The notes beneath the pieces were generated by a model. The model was not told the origin of the DNA. It did no database searches and saw only the letters and a list, made by a program, of their open reading frames with translations. From CAIQPS01 sp963721365 (GTDB lineage Bacteria; Actinomycetota; Thermoleophilia; RBG-16-64-13), in the NCBI GenBank assembly GCA_963721365.1, contig CAVRJE010000027.1, positions 1 through 64,000 on the forward strand: a stretch of 64,000 nucleotides of DNA. The letters run 5' to 3'. The position numbers and the translations under genes are program-made. This document shows positions 1 to 10,032 of this stretch, piece by piece (position 1 is the stretch's first letter; every line of letters starts with the position of its first letter).

Positions 1-145
1 GGAACGGAGGAACCCAACTGTGATCCAGGACGCAAGAGACAGCGGGGAACCGAGTGCGGGCGCCCACATCTCCGCTACCGTCGCCGGCCGATGAGCCAGG
101 ACGCACCGACGTCACGGCAAGAGGCCGAACGCGCTCGTCCGCACG

Positions 146-1805
146 ATGCCGATCATCGACTGGCTGCCCCACTACAGAAGGTCGTGGCTCAGCGCCCGAC
201 CTTCTCGCCGGCCTTTCCGTGTGGGCGCTCGTCGTCCCGCAGGCGCTGGCGTACGCGGACGGTGGTCGGGGTGCCGCCGCAGTACGGCCTCTACACGATC
301 CTCGGCGCCTCGGTGCTGTATGCGGTGTTCGCCTCGACGCGCCAGGTCGTCACGGGACCATCGGCCTCCGTGGCGGCGGTCACCGCGCCGGTCGCCGCCC
401 TCTACGTTGCTTCGACCGCCCCCGACTACCTGTCGACGGTCATCGCGCTCACGCTGTGCGTCGGCGTCGTGTACGTCCTGCTCGGCGTGTTCCGCATGGG
501 CTGGATCTCGAACTTCCTCGCCAAGGCGGTCCTCGAAGGCTTCGTCTTCGCGGTCGGGTTCGGTCTGATCGTCGATCAGCTGCCGAAGATCCTCGGGATA
601 CCCGAAGACCGAGGGTTCGTACTGGGACGTGCTCGTGGGCGTGGTGAAAGATCTCGATCTGACCAACTCCGCCACGCTGGCGGTCGGCGCCGTCGCGGTC
701 GGCCTGCTGCTCCTGATGCGCTTCAAGGCTCCGAAGCTCCCCCGTGCGTTCATCGTCGTGATCTTGGGGATCCTCGCGGCATCGTGGCTCGATCTGACCA
801 CGCACGGTGTCGAGGTCGTCGGGAAGGTACCGACCGGACTTCCGAGTCTCGCGCTGCCGACGGGCTTCTCGGTCTCCGAGTGGCTCTCGATGGCGGTGGG
901 CGCGCTCGCGATCATCCTCGTCAGCTACAGCGAGTCGATCGCCACCGCCACGGAGACCGCGGCGAGGCACCAGCAGGAATTCGCCCCGGACCAGGAACTC
1001 GTCGCGCAGGGCGCGGCCTGGGTCGGTTCATCTCTGGTGGGCGGCTTCCCCGGATGCGGCAGCCTGAGCAAGACGGCCGTCAGCGAGAGCTGCCGGCCAG
1101 AAGACCCAGCTCGCCGGTCTGACGGTGGCAGGGCTCACCGTCCTGACGCTGCTGTTCCTGGCCGGGATGTTCTCGAACCTGCCGCAAGCCGTACTCGGAG
1201 CGGTGGTCATCGACGCGGCCCTGGGACTGATCCACTTCAAGGTCGCGGCGCGGTTCTTCGCGGCGAGCAGACGTGACTTCCTCGTGTTCGCGGCGACCGC
1301 GCTCGGTCTGTTCTTCGTCGGCGTGGTCGCCGGCATCGTCTTCGGCGTGGTGGTTTCTCTGCTGCTGCTCATCTCGCGAACGTCGAAGTCGCCGTTGCGT
1401 CGCATGGCCTACGACGCTGCGGACCACGTCTACGTCGAAGCCGACACCCACCCGGATGCGACGACACCCGACGGCGTGCTCGTCGTCGAGGTGAACGGGC
1501 CGCTGTTCTTCGCCGACGCGGCGCCCTTCCGCGCCGATCTCCTCGACCTCGTGTCGGCGAACGATGCCACCACGGTCGTGGTCGACCTCGAGTCGACACC
1601 CGTGATCGACCTCGACGGAGCGGACATGCTGACCAAGGTTCACGGACAACTGGCCGACAGGGGAGTGCGCCTCCTGCTCGCGCACGCGGATGCGGCCGAA
1701 CTCGACATGTTGCGACGTGCGGGGACGTTGGATGCCATCGGCGAGGAGAACGTCTTCGAGACGGTGAGGGCGGCGGTCAACGCCGATAGGCAGCGTCGAC
1801 AGTAG
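146..1805 (+). pseudogene. SulP-family anion transporter with STAS domain, multiply frameshifted
   Basis: Reading across three frames reconstructs a SulP (SLC26-like) anion permease. The N-terminus starts MPIIDWLPHY. It is followed by the SulP signature region (VPQALAYA, then VGVPPQYGLY), several hydrophobic helices, and a C-terminal STAS domain from about 1480 on (VVVDLESTPVIDLDGADML). Frame changes lie near 190, 255, 605 and 1095; at each, a one-base change rejoins text matching the family. The family exchanges or symports sulfate, bicarbonate or related anions across the inner membrane. The gene may be a true pseudogene or intact with assembly indels; the same indel pattern in unrelated genes here favours the second. 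A second, intact SulP lies at 12815-14518. The substrate cannot be read from sequence. Confidence 0.8.
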
Positions 1806-1872
1806 AAGCTTGCAGGCGCGTGCCGGGCATGGCCACCTGAGCCGATCGAGGCACCTAAGCTAGGACGAACGC

Positions 1873-1902
1873 GAGGAGGCCGGCCGCCGGGCCGGCCTCC
1901 TC
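1873..1902. terminator. Bidirectional hairpin between sulP and AI-2E genes
   Basis: A perfect 13-bp inverted repeat (arm gaggaggccggcc) with a 4-nt loop lies between two convergent genes. The T-run after it is weak (gccattctt), so it may act as a factor-assisted or shared terminator. Confidence 0.7.
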
Positions 1903-1943
1903 GCCATTCTTGACTTACCGAAGCCGTTCCGCCGACCCCAGTA

Positions 1944-3170
1944 TCAATCCGCCGCCGCCGGCTCGATCTCGCCCTTGCCCCTCTTATCCCCCTTGTCCTT
2001 GCCGAGCTCCCTCACCGGTGTGCCCATGAGGTCGGATATCGTCCGCGTACTCTCGAAGGAATCGAAGAAGAGCAGCTTCACCGCCAACATGAGCGGGACC
2101 GACATGAGCGCTCCCAGCCCACCGAGGACCCATCCCCAGAAGAACACCGAAAGGAAGACGGTCAAGGTGCTCAAACCAACGCTCCTCCCCATGATCTTGG
2201 GCGAGAAGTAGTTGTCGACGATGGTGTTGATCACGATCACGAGGATGACCACTACCGCGGCCCGGGGAAAGCCGAACTCCAGCAAGGTTATGAAGAACAC
2301 GGGTATGACCGACAACATGAACCCGATATTGGGGATGAAGCTGAGCACGAAGAAGAGCAGTCCCCAGACCACAGCGAAGTCAACGCCGAAGATCAAATAG
2401 ATGATGGTCACCAGCACGGCGACCAGCGCGCTCAGCCACCCCTTGGTGAACAGGAAGGTCTTGACGGAGTCGCCAAAATTGGCGAAGGACCGCGCGGCCC
2501 GGTCGTTCATCCTTATGTCTTCGGTCAGTCTTCTGGGGAGCGCATATGCCTGGGCGACCATGAAGAGAAGGAGCAGGATGAGCCAGAAGATGCTGCCCAT
2601 GACGTCGATGATGCCGGACAGAAGCCCCTTGACCGCACTCATGGCGCTCTCCGGGCTGAGCGAACCACTACCACTGGTCAAGCCGCTGATGTCGATGCCC
2701 CTGTCGGCGAACCAGGCCGTCACGTTCGCCTCCATGCTCGCCAAGTTCTCCTGGTAGACGGGCATCTTCTCGTCCAACTGCATGACTGCCGAAAGCATGA
2801 TGAGCATGAACAGCGTAACGGCGGCGACCATGACGGCCCCGACGATGGTTACGGCCAACCAGGGGGCCATTCCCTTGCGGCGCATCCAAGCGAGAGCGGG
2901 GCTGGCGCCCATTGTGAGGAAGAGGGCGAGGAGTAGTGGATTGAGGATGCCCGACGAGAACTTCATTGCGTAGATGATGCCGGCGGACAGGGCGATAGGC
3001 AGCAGCAGGCGAACCGGCCCGCTTAGGGCCTCACGCTTCGCTCGCTCCCTCTTTTCTGCCGGGGGCGCCGCGCCCCCCTCGGAGACCGCGGGTTCGGCAG
3101 GTACGCCGCCGGCATCCGCCGCGGCCGATCGATCGGATGGGACAAGAGATGCTGCGTCATCCTGGCTCAT
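1944..3170 (-). CDS. AI-2E family transporter (copy 1)
   Basis: This 408-aa inner-membrane protein has the AI-2E exporter/PerM layout: two N-terminal helices, a soluble periplasmic stretch of about 100 residues, then five or six helices ending in the conserved GALMSVPLML block. Family members include exporters of autoinducer-2 and Na+/H+ antiporters, so the substrate is open. The start MSQDDAASL is chosen because GAGGT sits just upstream; the frame stays open further upstream, but that extension looks non-coding. The Ala/Glu/Lys-rich N-terminal 45 residues are probably cytoplasmic and disordered. A clear paralogue lies at 50969-52201. Confidence 0.85.
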   Translation of the reverse strand: MSQDDAASLVPSDRSAAADAGGVPAEPAVSEGGAAPPAEKRERAKREALSGPVRLLLPIALSAGIIYAMKFSSGILNPLLLALFLTMGASPALAWMRRKGMAPWLAVTIVGAVMVAAVTLFMLIMLSAVMQLDEKMPVYQENLASMEANVTAWFADRGIDISGLTSGSGSLSPESAMSAVKGLLSGIIDVMGSIFWLILLLLFMVAQAYALPRRLTEDIRMNDRAARSFANFGDSVKTFLFTKGWLSALVAVLVTIIYLIFGVDFAVVWGLLFFVLSFIPNIGFMLSVIPVFFITLLEFGFPRAAVVVILVIVINTIVDNYFSPKIMGRSVGLSTLTVFLSVFFWGWVLGGLGALMSVPLMLAVKLLFFDSFESTRTISDLMGTPVRELGKDKGDKRGKGEIEPAAAD

Positions 3171-3368
3171 GCGGACCTCGATTCCTCCCCGTACCCGACG
3201 GTCAGACCAAGGTGAAAGTATCACAAAGGGGGCAAGGATGGCGCGGCGTGGTACGCTAGTCCTCCACCAGGATTGAACCTGCACGCAGCACCGTTATTTC
3301 GCGCTTGGTTTAGACCACCTGCGGAGCGCGCATCCCAGCAACTCCGCCAAGGTGAAAGGAGCGGACAG

Positions 3369-3677
3369 GTGCCCCGAGAAGACACGCAGCCGGCTCCGGC
3401 AAACGCCCCCGATCAGGCGACGGCCCAGGAGCAGGCAGCCCAACGGCAGGCGGCCCAGTCTCTTTCCGCGCTCACCGACCAGGAGAGACTCGTACTCGAC
3501 GTTCTCGTGACGTCCCAGGCGGCGAGGACGGCCGCTCAACTTTCCGCGGCTTCGGGGCTGTCGCGCGAGCAGGTCGTGATTGCACTCGAGAGTCTACGGG
3601 TAAAGGGCCTTGTGACGCAGTTCAACACGGTGATCGAGAGCTATGGGGCCCTCTTCCCCGGCCTGGAACTGCGCTAG
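3369..3677 (+). CDS. Small winged-helix (MarR-like) protein
   Basis: 102 residues from a GTG start preceded by aaaggag. The first 35 residues are Gln/Ala-rich and probably disordered. Residues about 38-90 form a compact helix-turn-helix: LTDQERLVLDVLV, then AAQLSAASGLSREQVVIALESLRVKGLV, typical of MarR or other winged-helix DNA-binding folds. It ends 27 bp before the glucosidase gene on the same strand, so it may be co-transcribed with that gene or control it. There is no effector domain. An earlier in-frame start at 3273 exists but lacks a ribosome-binding site. Confidence 0.6.
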   Translation: MPREDTQPAPANAPDQATAQEQAAQRQAAQSLSALTDQERLVLDVLVTSQAARTAAQLSAASGLSREQVVIALESLRVKGLVTQFNTVIESYGALFPGLELR

Positions 3678-3704
3678 AGCGTCGACAAGGCGAAGGGATG
3701 CCTC

Positions 3705-6406
3705 ATGACACCGAAAGAGCCGAACGCGGAGCAGCGGCGCCTGGCTGAGGCCGCCGCGGGCACTCCGTGGCGCATGTGGGGCCCGTATCTGAGCGAACGG
3801 CAGTGGGGCACGGTCCGCGAGGACTATAGCTCTAACGGGGACGCCTGGAACTACTTCACCCACGATCAGGCCCGCTCGCGCGCGTACCGGTGGGGCGAAG
3901 ACGGGCTGGCCGGGTTCTCCGACGACAAGCAGCGACTCTGTTTTGGGTTGAGCCTCTGGAACGGCCAGGACCCGATCATCAAGGAGAGGCTGTTCGGACT
4001 CGCCAATTCTGAGGGCAACCACGGGGAAGACGTCAAGGAGTACTACTTCTATCTGGATTCGACGCCCACCCACTCCTACATGAAGTGGCTCTACAAGTAT
4101 CCCCAGCAGGCCTATCCCTACGACGACATCGTGGCGACTAACCGCGGTCGCTCGAAGCTGGAGCGCGAGTACGAGCTCCTCGATACGGGCGTCTTCGCCG
4201 AAGACCGTTATTTCGACGTCTTTGTCGAGTACGCGAAGGCGGGGCCCGAGGACATACTCATCCGAGTCACGGTCGAGAACAGGGGACCTGAGGCGGCGAC
4301 GTTGCATGTGCTGCCCACGCTCTGGTTCCGCAACACTTGGAGCTGGGCGGACGGGGGACCCAAGCCGGAACTGCGCGAGGTGGCGGCGCCAAAGGGCACG
4401 AAGGTCGTTGCTGCCTCGCATGAGGAACTGGGCGATCGCCGGCTCTACGTCCAAACGGACGCCCTGCTGCTCTTCACCGAAAACGAGACGAACAACGAAC
4501 GCCTGTTCGGTATTGCGAACGCCGGGCCCTACGTAAAAGACGGCATCGACGAGTACGTGGTCCACGGCTCGGCGGACGCGGTGAACCCGGACGGCGTGGG
4601 GACCAAGGTCGCTGCCGACCACGTGGTGACTGTGGACCCGGGCGGGGCCTCCGTACTGCGTCTTCGGCTGGTGGACTCCGGCGCGTCTTCGGCGGTCGAC
4701 GTTTTCGAAGGGTTCGACGACATACTCGAGCAGCGCCGGAACGAGGCAGATGAGTTCTATCGGGGGATCACCCCCTCTTCGGCGACCGAAGACGAAGCCC
4801 GGGTGATGCGCCAGGCGCTTGGCCGGCATGCTGTGGTCCAAGCAGTACTATCTGTTTGAGGGCGACAAGTGGATCAGAGAACACGGCGGAGATCCCACTG
4901 CTTGCCGGGTCGCAGGGCCCCACGCGGAACCGCGAGTGGGGCCACATGTTCAACGATGATGTGATCTCCATGCCCGACAAGTGGGAGTATCCCTGGTACG
5001 CGGCCTGGGACCTGGCCTTTCACGGGATCGCACTTGCCGCGGTCGACCTTGACTTCGCCCAGCAGCAACTGGAGCTGATGCTCAGGCAGAGGTATCTGCA
5101 CCCGAATGGTCAGATCCCCGCGTACGAATGGAACTTCAGCGATGTGAACCCGCCCGTGCATCCCTGGGCGACGCTCTTCGTCTACCGCAACGAGCAGGCG
5201 AGGCGGGGCGAGGGCGACGTAGACTTCTTGAAGCGGTCCTTCAACAAGCTGCTTCCCAATTTCAGCTGGTGGGTCAACCGCAAGGACCGTCTCGGAAAGA
5301 ATGTTTTCGAGGGCGGATTCCTGGGCCTTGACAACATCGGCGTCTTCGACCGCTCATCCGCGCTGCCGACCGGAGGCCATCTCGAGCAGGCGGACGGTAC
5401 GGCGTGGATGGCCTTCTTCAGCCAGATGATGTTGGAGATGGCCGTCGAGATAGCCGGCCACGACCCCACGTACGAAGATATCGCGGCCAAGTTCCTCGAT
5501 CACGTCCTCTGGATATCCTATGCCATGAACAACGTGGGCCCGGGCGGCATGTGGGACGAGGAAGACGGTTTCTTCTATGACGTGCTGAGGTTCCCGGATG
5601 GGAGTGCGACTCGCCTCAAAGTGCGGTCCATGGTGGGACTCCTGCCCCTGGCGGCCACGACCCTTGTCGAGCCCTCGGATCGCGAGAAGGTGCCCGGCTT
5701 GATGAGGCTGGTCGACGAGCGCCGCCGCCGCATGCCGGAGTTGTTCACTCATTTCTACTTGGGGAGGGGTTACGCGGAACGGGGTCTCCTGGCGTTGGTG
5801 GGCCCCGAGCGCTTGCGGCGCATCCTTTTCCGCATGCTCGATGAGAACGAATTCCTCAGTCCCTACGGCCTGCGGGCGCTCTCCCGATATCACCTCGAGC
5901 ATCCCTACGTGTTCTCTGCCGGCGGGGTCGACTATCGCGTCCAATACACGCCGGGCGACTCCGACTCGGGGATGTTCGGTGGCAACTCCAACTGGCGCGG
6001 GCCTATCTGGATGCCGGTCAATGTGGTGCTCATTCGGGCGCTTCTCAGCGCCTACGGTTTCTACGGGGACGACTTCAAGGTGGAATGCCCCACCGGCTCG
6101 GGACACGAGATGAACCTCTTCGAAGTCGCCAAAGAGATCGCGAGCCGCCTCACACGGATATTCCTGCTGGACGAGAGCGGGCGCCGGGCGGTGTTTGGAG
6201 ACAGCGAGAAGTTCCAGACTGATCCTCACTGGCGCGATAACATCCTGTTCTACGAGTATTTCCATGGCGACAACGGGGCGGGTGTGGGAGCCAGCCACCA
6301 GACGGGCTGGACCGGCTTGGTGGCGAGTCTCATCCAGCTCTTTGGAAATGTCGATGCCGAGCACTTCCTCAAAGGGGGAAAGAAGGGAGCTTTCGCCCGG
6401 CAGTAA
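3705..6406 (+). CDS. GH63-like glucosidase, about 900 aa, two frameshifts
   Basis: The N-terminal half (3705-about 4825) begins MTPKEPNAEQRR and has a beta-sandwich with long aromatic-rich loops. The C-terminal half (about 4900-6406) carries the (alpha/alpha)6-barrel motifs typical of GH63/glucosidase-like proteins: WYAAWDLAFHG near the start, and a terminal block with FYEYFHGDNGAG and SHQTGWTG. In related enzymes the WD aspartate and the C-terminal glutamate are the catalytic acids; that assignment is by analogy. Between 4820 and 4905 the reading passes briefly through a third frame (MLWSKQYYLFEGDKW), so two compensating one-base shifts are needed. The family hydrolyses alpha-glucosides such as glucosylglycerate or trehalose-like compatible solutes; the substrate is not assignable. 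There is no signal peptide. Confidence 0.75.
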
Positions 6407-6443
6407 GCCGAACTGGAGCAGTGACTACTGGAAGGAGACAGCA

Positions 6444-6719
6444 GTGCGTATCGTTGTAGTTCTCGGAGCTTTCATCATGGGCGTTCTCGCGGGTGCCGTC
6501 TGGCTTGCCTATCGATCCTCGCAGGAGACTCAGAAGAGCCTCCCCGAGTCCTTCGCGGATGTACCGGCCGAGGCGAAGAAGGTCTACGTAGAAGTCCGCA
6601 CTCGGGCGACCGAGGCCGTGAAACAGGCGCGCGGATCGATGACGGAGGAAGAACAGGCCGCAGCGGGGCCTGACGCGGCCCAATGGCCTGCGGCCGACTA
6701 CGTGGAGGGTATTCAGTAG
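6444..6719 (+). CDS. Small single-pass membrane protein
   Basis: 91 residues from a GTG start with ggag 9 nt upstream. One hydrophobic segment (VVLGAFIMGVLAGAVWLAY, residues about 4-22) is followed by a charged amphipathic tail with several Lys/Glu heptads, reminiscent of YtxH-type proteins. No catalytic motif is visible. It follows the glucosidase by 37 bp and precedes a strong terminator, so it is probably the last gene of that unit. Confidence 0.6.
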   Translation: MRIVVVLGAFIMGVLAGAVWLAYRSSQETQKSLPESFADVPAEAKKVYVEVRTRATEAVKQARGSMTEEEQAAAGPDAAQWPAADYVEGIQ

Positions 6720-6764
6720 AACGGAGCAGCCCCGATCGCGGGGGAAGGCAAGACCAGCAGTCAA

Positions 6765-6802
6765 GCAGAAGGGCGAGGTCCCAGTGGACCTCGCCCTTCT
6801 GC
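6765..6802. terminator. Strong intrinsic hairpin
   Basis: A perfect 17-bp stem (left arm gcagaagggcgaggtcc) with loop cagt is followed by atttcgtt. It lies 45 bp after the small membrane protein gene and 71 bp before the end of the convergent SHOCT gene. Confidence 0.85.
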
Positions 6803-6873
6803 ATTTCGTTCGCGTTCTCGCCGGCGGCGTGACGCTGAAGGCGGGTGGCCACCACCACCCGAGTTGCTCGGCG

Positions 6874-7222
6874 TTAGCTCAACTTGGCTTTCTGCCGGGC
6901 GAATTCCTCGTCGGTGAGGTGCCCGGCGTCGTGCAGGCGGGCGAGCGTCTCGAGTTGCTGGGCGGCGCTCTGCGGAGACGCTCCCTCGGGGAGGGCGGTC
7001 ACTTCATGCGTGTCCTGCTTGGGCCGGAGCATGAGGTAGATCACGGTCCCGATAAACGGGATGATGATCACTATGACGAACCAGAGCGCCTTCTTTGCCC
7101 CCGCTCAGATCGTGCCGCCGGAAGATGTCCCATATCGAGATCGACCAGGTGAGGAACAGTCCTATCCAAATGACAAGCAGAAAGAAAAAGGCCAAGAAAC
7201 TCATCGTGGATGTTGTGTACAT
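6874..7222 (-). CDS. SHOCT-domain phospholipase D-nuclease-N-like membrane protein, frameshifted
   Basis: About 115 residues in two frames joined near 7095, within a CCCCC run. The N-terminal part (MYTTSTMSFLAFFF, then DIFRRHDLSG) is a membrane helix plus the PLDc_N-type DIFRRHD motif. The second part continues with a helix (IIIPFIGTVIYLML) and ends in a SHOCT domain (LARLHDAGHLTDEEFARQKAKLS). SHOCT domains are short oligomerisation or membrane-recruitment modules. The start is supported by gggaggg upstream. It is a paralogue of the intact gene at 22795-23157, which shows how the two halves should join. Confidence 0.75.
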
Positions 7223-7383
7223 ACTTACCCTCCCAGATCAGCGCGCCGTCGGTCGCCGTTTCTACGCATCATACCAATGCGCGGGCAGAACGCAAACACG
7301 GCCACCAAGCGCGGAACTTGCGCCAGACCTTAAGAAATGGTAGTAGAAAGGTGCTATGTACACGTATCGATAAGGGGGTAGCC

Positions 7384-7926
7384 ATGGAGCAGGTTTCACG
7401 GGCATGGGGCTGGGCGTTGTTCTTCGGTATCTTGACGCTGGTCATAGGCATCCTGGTCGTGGTATGGCCGGCGGAGACTCTGAAGGTCCTCACGATCCTT
7501 TTCGCGCTGCAATTGTTCGTCATGGGCATCTACTCGCTGGTCAAGTCCTTCTCGGCTGCCAACCAGCACAAGGTATGGACGGTCTTCCTCGGTATCTTCG
7601 CGATCATCGTTGCCCTGATCATGATCCGTAACGTTGTGGCTACCATTGCCGTGGTCGGATTCATCATCGGCGTCTACTGGATAATCCACGGCATCATCCA
7701 GTTCGTGATGGCCGTGGGCGACAAGACCTATCCCTCGCGGGGGTGGACCATCTTCATGGCCATCATCTCGGTCATCGCGGGGATCGTCGTGGTCGCCTGG
7801 CCGCTCAATTCCCTGACGGCCCTCGCCTGGCTGATCGGCATCTGGTTTATCGTGCTCGGCATCCTGGGCATCATCCTTGCGTTCATGGTGCGGAGTGAAG
7901 AGAACAAGGAGCTAAAGGCCGCCTGA
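7384..7926 (+). CDS. HdeD family membrane protein
   Basis: 180 residues with six hydrophobic helices arranged as three repeats, each with the HdeD-type pattern (helix, short turn, helix; for example GILTLVIGILVVVWP and ISVIAGIVVVAWP). HdeD/DUF308 proteins are linked to acid resistance in enterobacteria; the function in this lineage is unknown. The ATG is preceded by aaggggg. It begins a long plus-strand run of membrane-protein genes and lies 29 bp before the next. Confidence 0.8.
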   Translation: MEQVSRAWGWALFFGILTLVIGILVVVWPAETLKVLTILFALQLFVMGIYSLVKSFSAANQHKVWTVFLGIFAIIVALIMIRNVVATIAVVGFIIGVYWIIHGIIQFVMAVGDKTYPSRGWTIFMAIISVIAGIVVVAWPLNSLTALAWLIGIWFIVLGILGIILAFMVRSEENKELKAA

Positions 7927-7955
7927 TTGGGCCGCGAAGTTGAGAGGGGGCGACG

Positions 7956-9272
7956 GTGAGCGACACCACGCAGAATGATATGGTGCCCGCCGAAGAGACG
8001 CAGAGCGCGGCCACGCCGAGCGAAACTACCGCGAGCGACGCCGTGGCGAGTGACGCAGCGGCCGCCGTCGAAGGAAAGCCCGAGCCCCGGTCCAAGGGAC
8101 CGGCGTGGAGGCGCACCCTGGCCTGGGTATTCCTGGTCATCGGACTCGTCCTGGTACCCCTCGCGGTGACAGGCGGCTGGGTCCGCGGGAACATCTTCAG
8201 CACCGACGGCTTCGTCAGCATGGTGGGCCCCCTCGCTTCCGATCCGGCGATCCAGGACCAGGTCGCCACTTCGCTCACCAATCAGATCTTCAACGCGCTC
8301 GACCTCGAAGTGCGCCTCCAGAACGTGCTCCCCGACAGGCTCGGCTTTCTGGCCGGGCCTGTTGAGGACCGTCTGAAGGCTCGGACCTTACAGGGAGCGC
8401 AGGCTCTCGTTGCCACCGATGAGTTCGCCACCGTATGGACGAAGGCCATCACGGGGGTCCACGGGGCGGTGGTGGGCTTCTTGAACGGCACCGGCAACGT
8501 GTACCTCGGTAAGGACGGCACGATCACCCTCGACCTCAGCACTCTATCCACCCGCCTGGTCGACAGGCTTGCGCAGTTGGGCGTCGAGATCTCCCCCGAG
8601 GAGAGACCGATACTAGCTACCGGTCAGGTTCCGATCGCCCAGGTGGCCGGGCTCGAGAAAGTCAAGAGCCTCCTCAACCTCGTCAACAAGCTCTTTATCG
8701 TGCTGCCCATCCTGGCGGTGCTCCTGCTGGCCGGCTCGGTGGCGATAGCGGTACGGCGGCAAAGGGCGGCGGTCCGGGTTGGCATTGGCCTGATGATAGC
8801 CACGGCGATCTTCGTCATCCTCATCGCCATCGGCCGAACGTTCTTCATGGACGCCATTACGGGCGCCGGCGTCACGAGCGCCGCGGCGGGTTCGCTGTGG
8901 GGTGCGCTGACTATCGCACTGCGCGCCACGGCTTGGGCGCTGTTCGTCGTCGGCCTGCTGTTGCTCATCCATCCGTACATCGTCCGGGCCTTCCGCGGCG
9001 GCACGATGGAGCGTGCCGCGGGTGGGGCAGCGGAGCGCGGGTGGGATACCGGCGGGTTCGGCCGGTTCCTCGCACGTCACCGCACAATGCTGGCTCTGGC
9101 CGTGCTCATTGTCGGCTTCCTGGCCCTCGTGTTGTCAGGCGGTCCTCCGGTCTGGGCGATAGTCCTGGTGGCCGTGCTCGTCATCATCGTGGACGCGCTG
9201 ATCTTCTTCATCGCGCGGCTGAGCGAGCTCGCCGCGAAGTCCCGGGCCGAAGTCATCGATGAGTCAGCCTGA
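7956..9272 (+). CDS. Multi-pass membrane protein, unknown function
   Basis: 438 residues. The Thr/Ala/Glu-rich N-terminus (about 45 residues) is cytoplasmic and disordered. It is followed by one helix (LAWVFLVIGLVLVPLAVTGG), a soluble extracytoplasmic domain of about 150 residues with repeated DPAIQDQVATSLTNQIF-type helices, then a cluster of four or five helices. The layout matches actinobacterial integral membrane proteins without assigned function. The GTG start follows agaggggg. The 3' end overlaps the next gene by 14 bp, suggesting translational coupling. Confidence 0.75.
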   Translation: MSDTTQNDMVPAEETQSAATPSETTASDAVASDAAAAVEGKPEPRSKGPAWRRTLAWVFLVIGLVLVPLAVTGGWVRGNIFSTDGFVSMVGPLASDPAIQDQVATSLTNQIFNALDLEVRLQNVLPDRLGFLAGPVEDRLKARTLQGAQALVATDEFATVWTKAITGVHGAVVGFLNGTGNVYLGKDGTITLDLSTLSTRLVDRLAQLGVEISPEERPILATGQVPIAQVAGLEKVKSLLNLVNKLFIVLPILAVLLLAGSVAIAVRRQRAAVRVGIGLMIATAIFVILIAIGRTFFMDAITGAGVTSAAAGSLWGALTIALRATAWALFVVGLLLLIHPYIVRAFRGGTMERAAGGAAERGWDTGGFGRFLARHRTMLALAVLIVGFLALVLSGGPPVWAIVLVAVLVIIVDALIFFIARLSELAAKSRAEVIDESA

Positions 9273-10032
9273 GGCGGAAGGCGATAGCGGATCGCGGCGC
9301 CGCCACCCCGTAGTGGGGCGGCTGCGCCGCTCGGACGACGAGTACGGTCTGGTGCTCGCAGCGATTCTCGTGACGCTCATCGTCATGGGGATCGTGTCCG
9401 GGTGGCAGGTCGCACACTTTGTCATCCCGCTTCTCTTCCTGGGCATCTTCTTCCTCACCATGCTGACCTCCGGGGTGCCCCGGCGCACCATTCTGATCCT
9501 CACCGTCGTCATCCCGATCGTTCTCGCGGTGGCCGGGATTGCGAGCCTCTCCCGGTTGGGCTCCATCGTCGGTGCTCTTTCTTCGGTGGTGTCCACAGCC
9601 CTGGTCATCGCCTGTGTCTTCTTCATCTTCCGCCGGCTCGGCACGCACACGAGGATTTCCCGGCAAACAGTCATGGGCTCACTCTGCGTATACCTTTTCG
9701 GCGCCATGTTGTTCGCCATGGTGTACAGGATGATCGCAGAGATCAATGGGCAGCCGTTCTTTGTGCAGACAGACGCCCCATCATCTCTCGACTACATCTA
9801 CTTCAGCTTCATCACCCTGGCGACCGTTGGCTTTGGCGATTTCACACCGGCCATGGATGTGGGGAAGATGGCAGTGGTCGTCGAGGCTATTTCCGGGCAG
9901 TTGTACTTGGTCGTCGTCGTGGCCCTGTTCGTAAGTAGGATCGGGCGCAAGCGCCGGGGCGGTTACGACGAGGGGACTCTGGACGCAGAGGACGCGGAAA
10001 GCGAACTACCGATAGAAGAGGCGGATTCATGA
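9259..10032 (+). CDS. Two-pore-helix potassium channel family protein
   Basis: 257 residues with four helices in the first 130 residues, then a pore region: FITLATVGFGDFTPAMD at about residues 184-200, containing the K+ selectivity filter TVGFGD, and a final helix (LYLVVVVALFVSRIG). This is a prokaryotic K+ channel (Ion_trans_2) with no cytoplasmic RCK domain; the tail after the pore helix is short and acidic. It overlaps the preceding gene by 14 bp and the next by an ATGA-type junction, so the genes are probably one transcription unit. Confidence 0.85.
   Translation: MSQPEAEGDSGSRRRHPVVGRLRRSDDEYGLVLAAILVTLIVMGIVSGWQVAHFVIPLLFLGIFFLTMLTSGVPRRTILILTVVIPIVLAVAGIASLSRLGSIVGALSSVVSTALVIACVFFIFRRLGTHTRISRQTVMGSLCVYLFGAMLFAMVYRMIAEINGQPFFVQTDAPSSLDYIYFSFITLATVGFGDFTPAMDVGKMAVVVEAISGQLYLVVVVALFVSRIGRKRRGGYDEGTLDAEDAESELPIEEADS

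Noticed and set aside
3594..4841. Minus-strand open frame of 415 codons opposite the glucosidase
   Set aside because: Shadow of the plus-strand gene, with no domain and no start signal.
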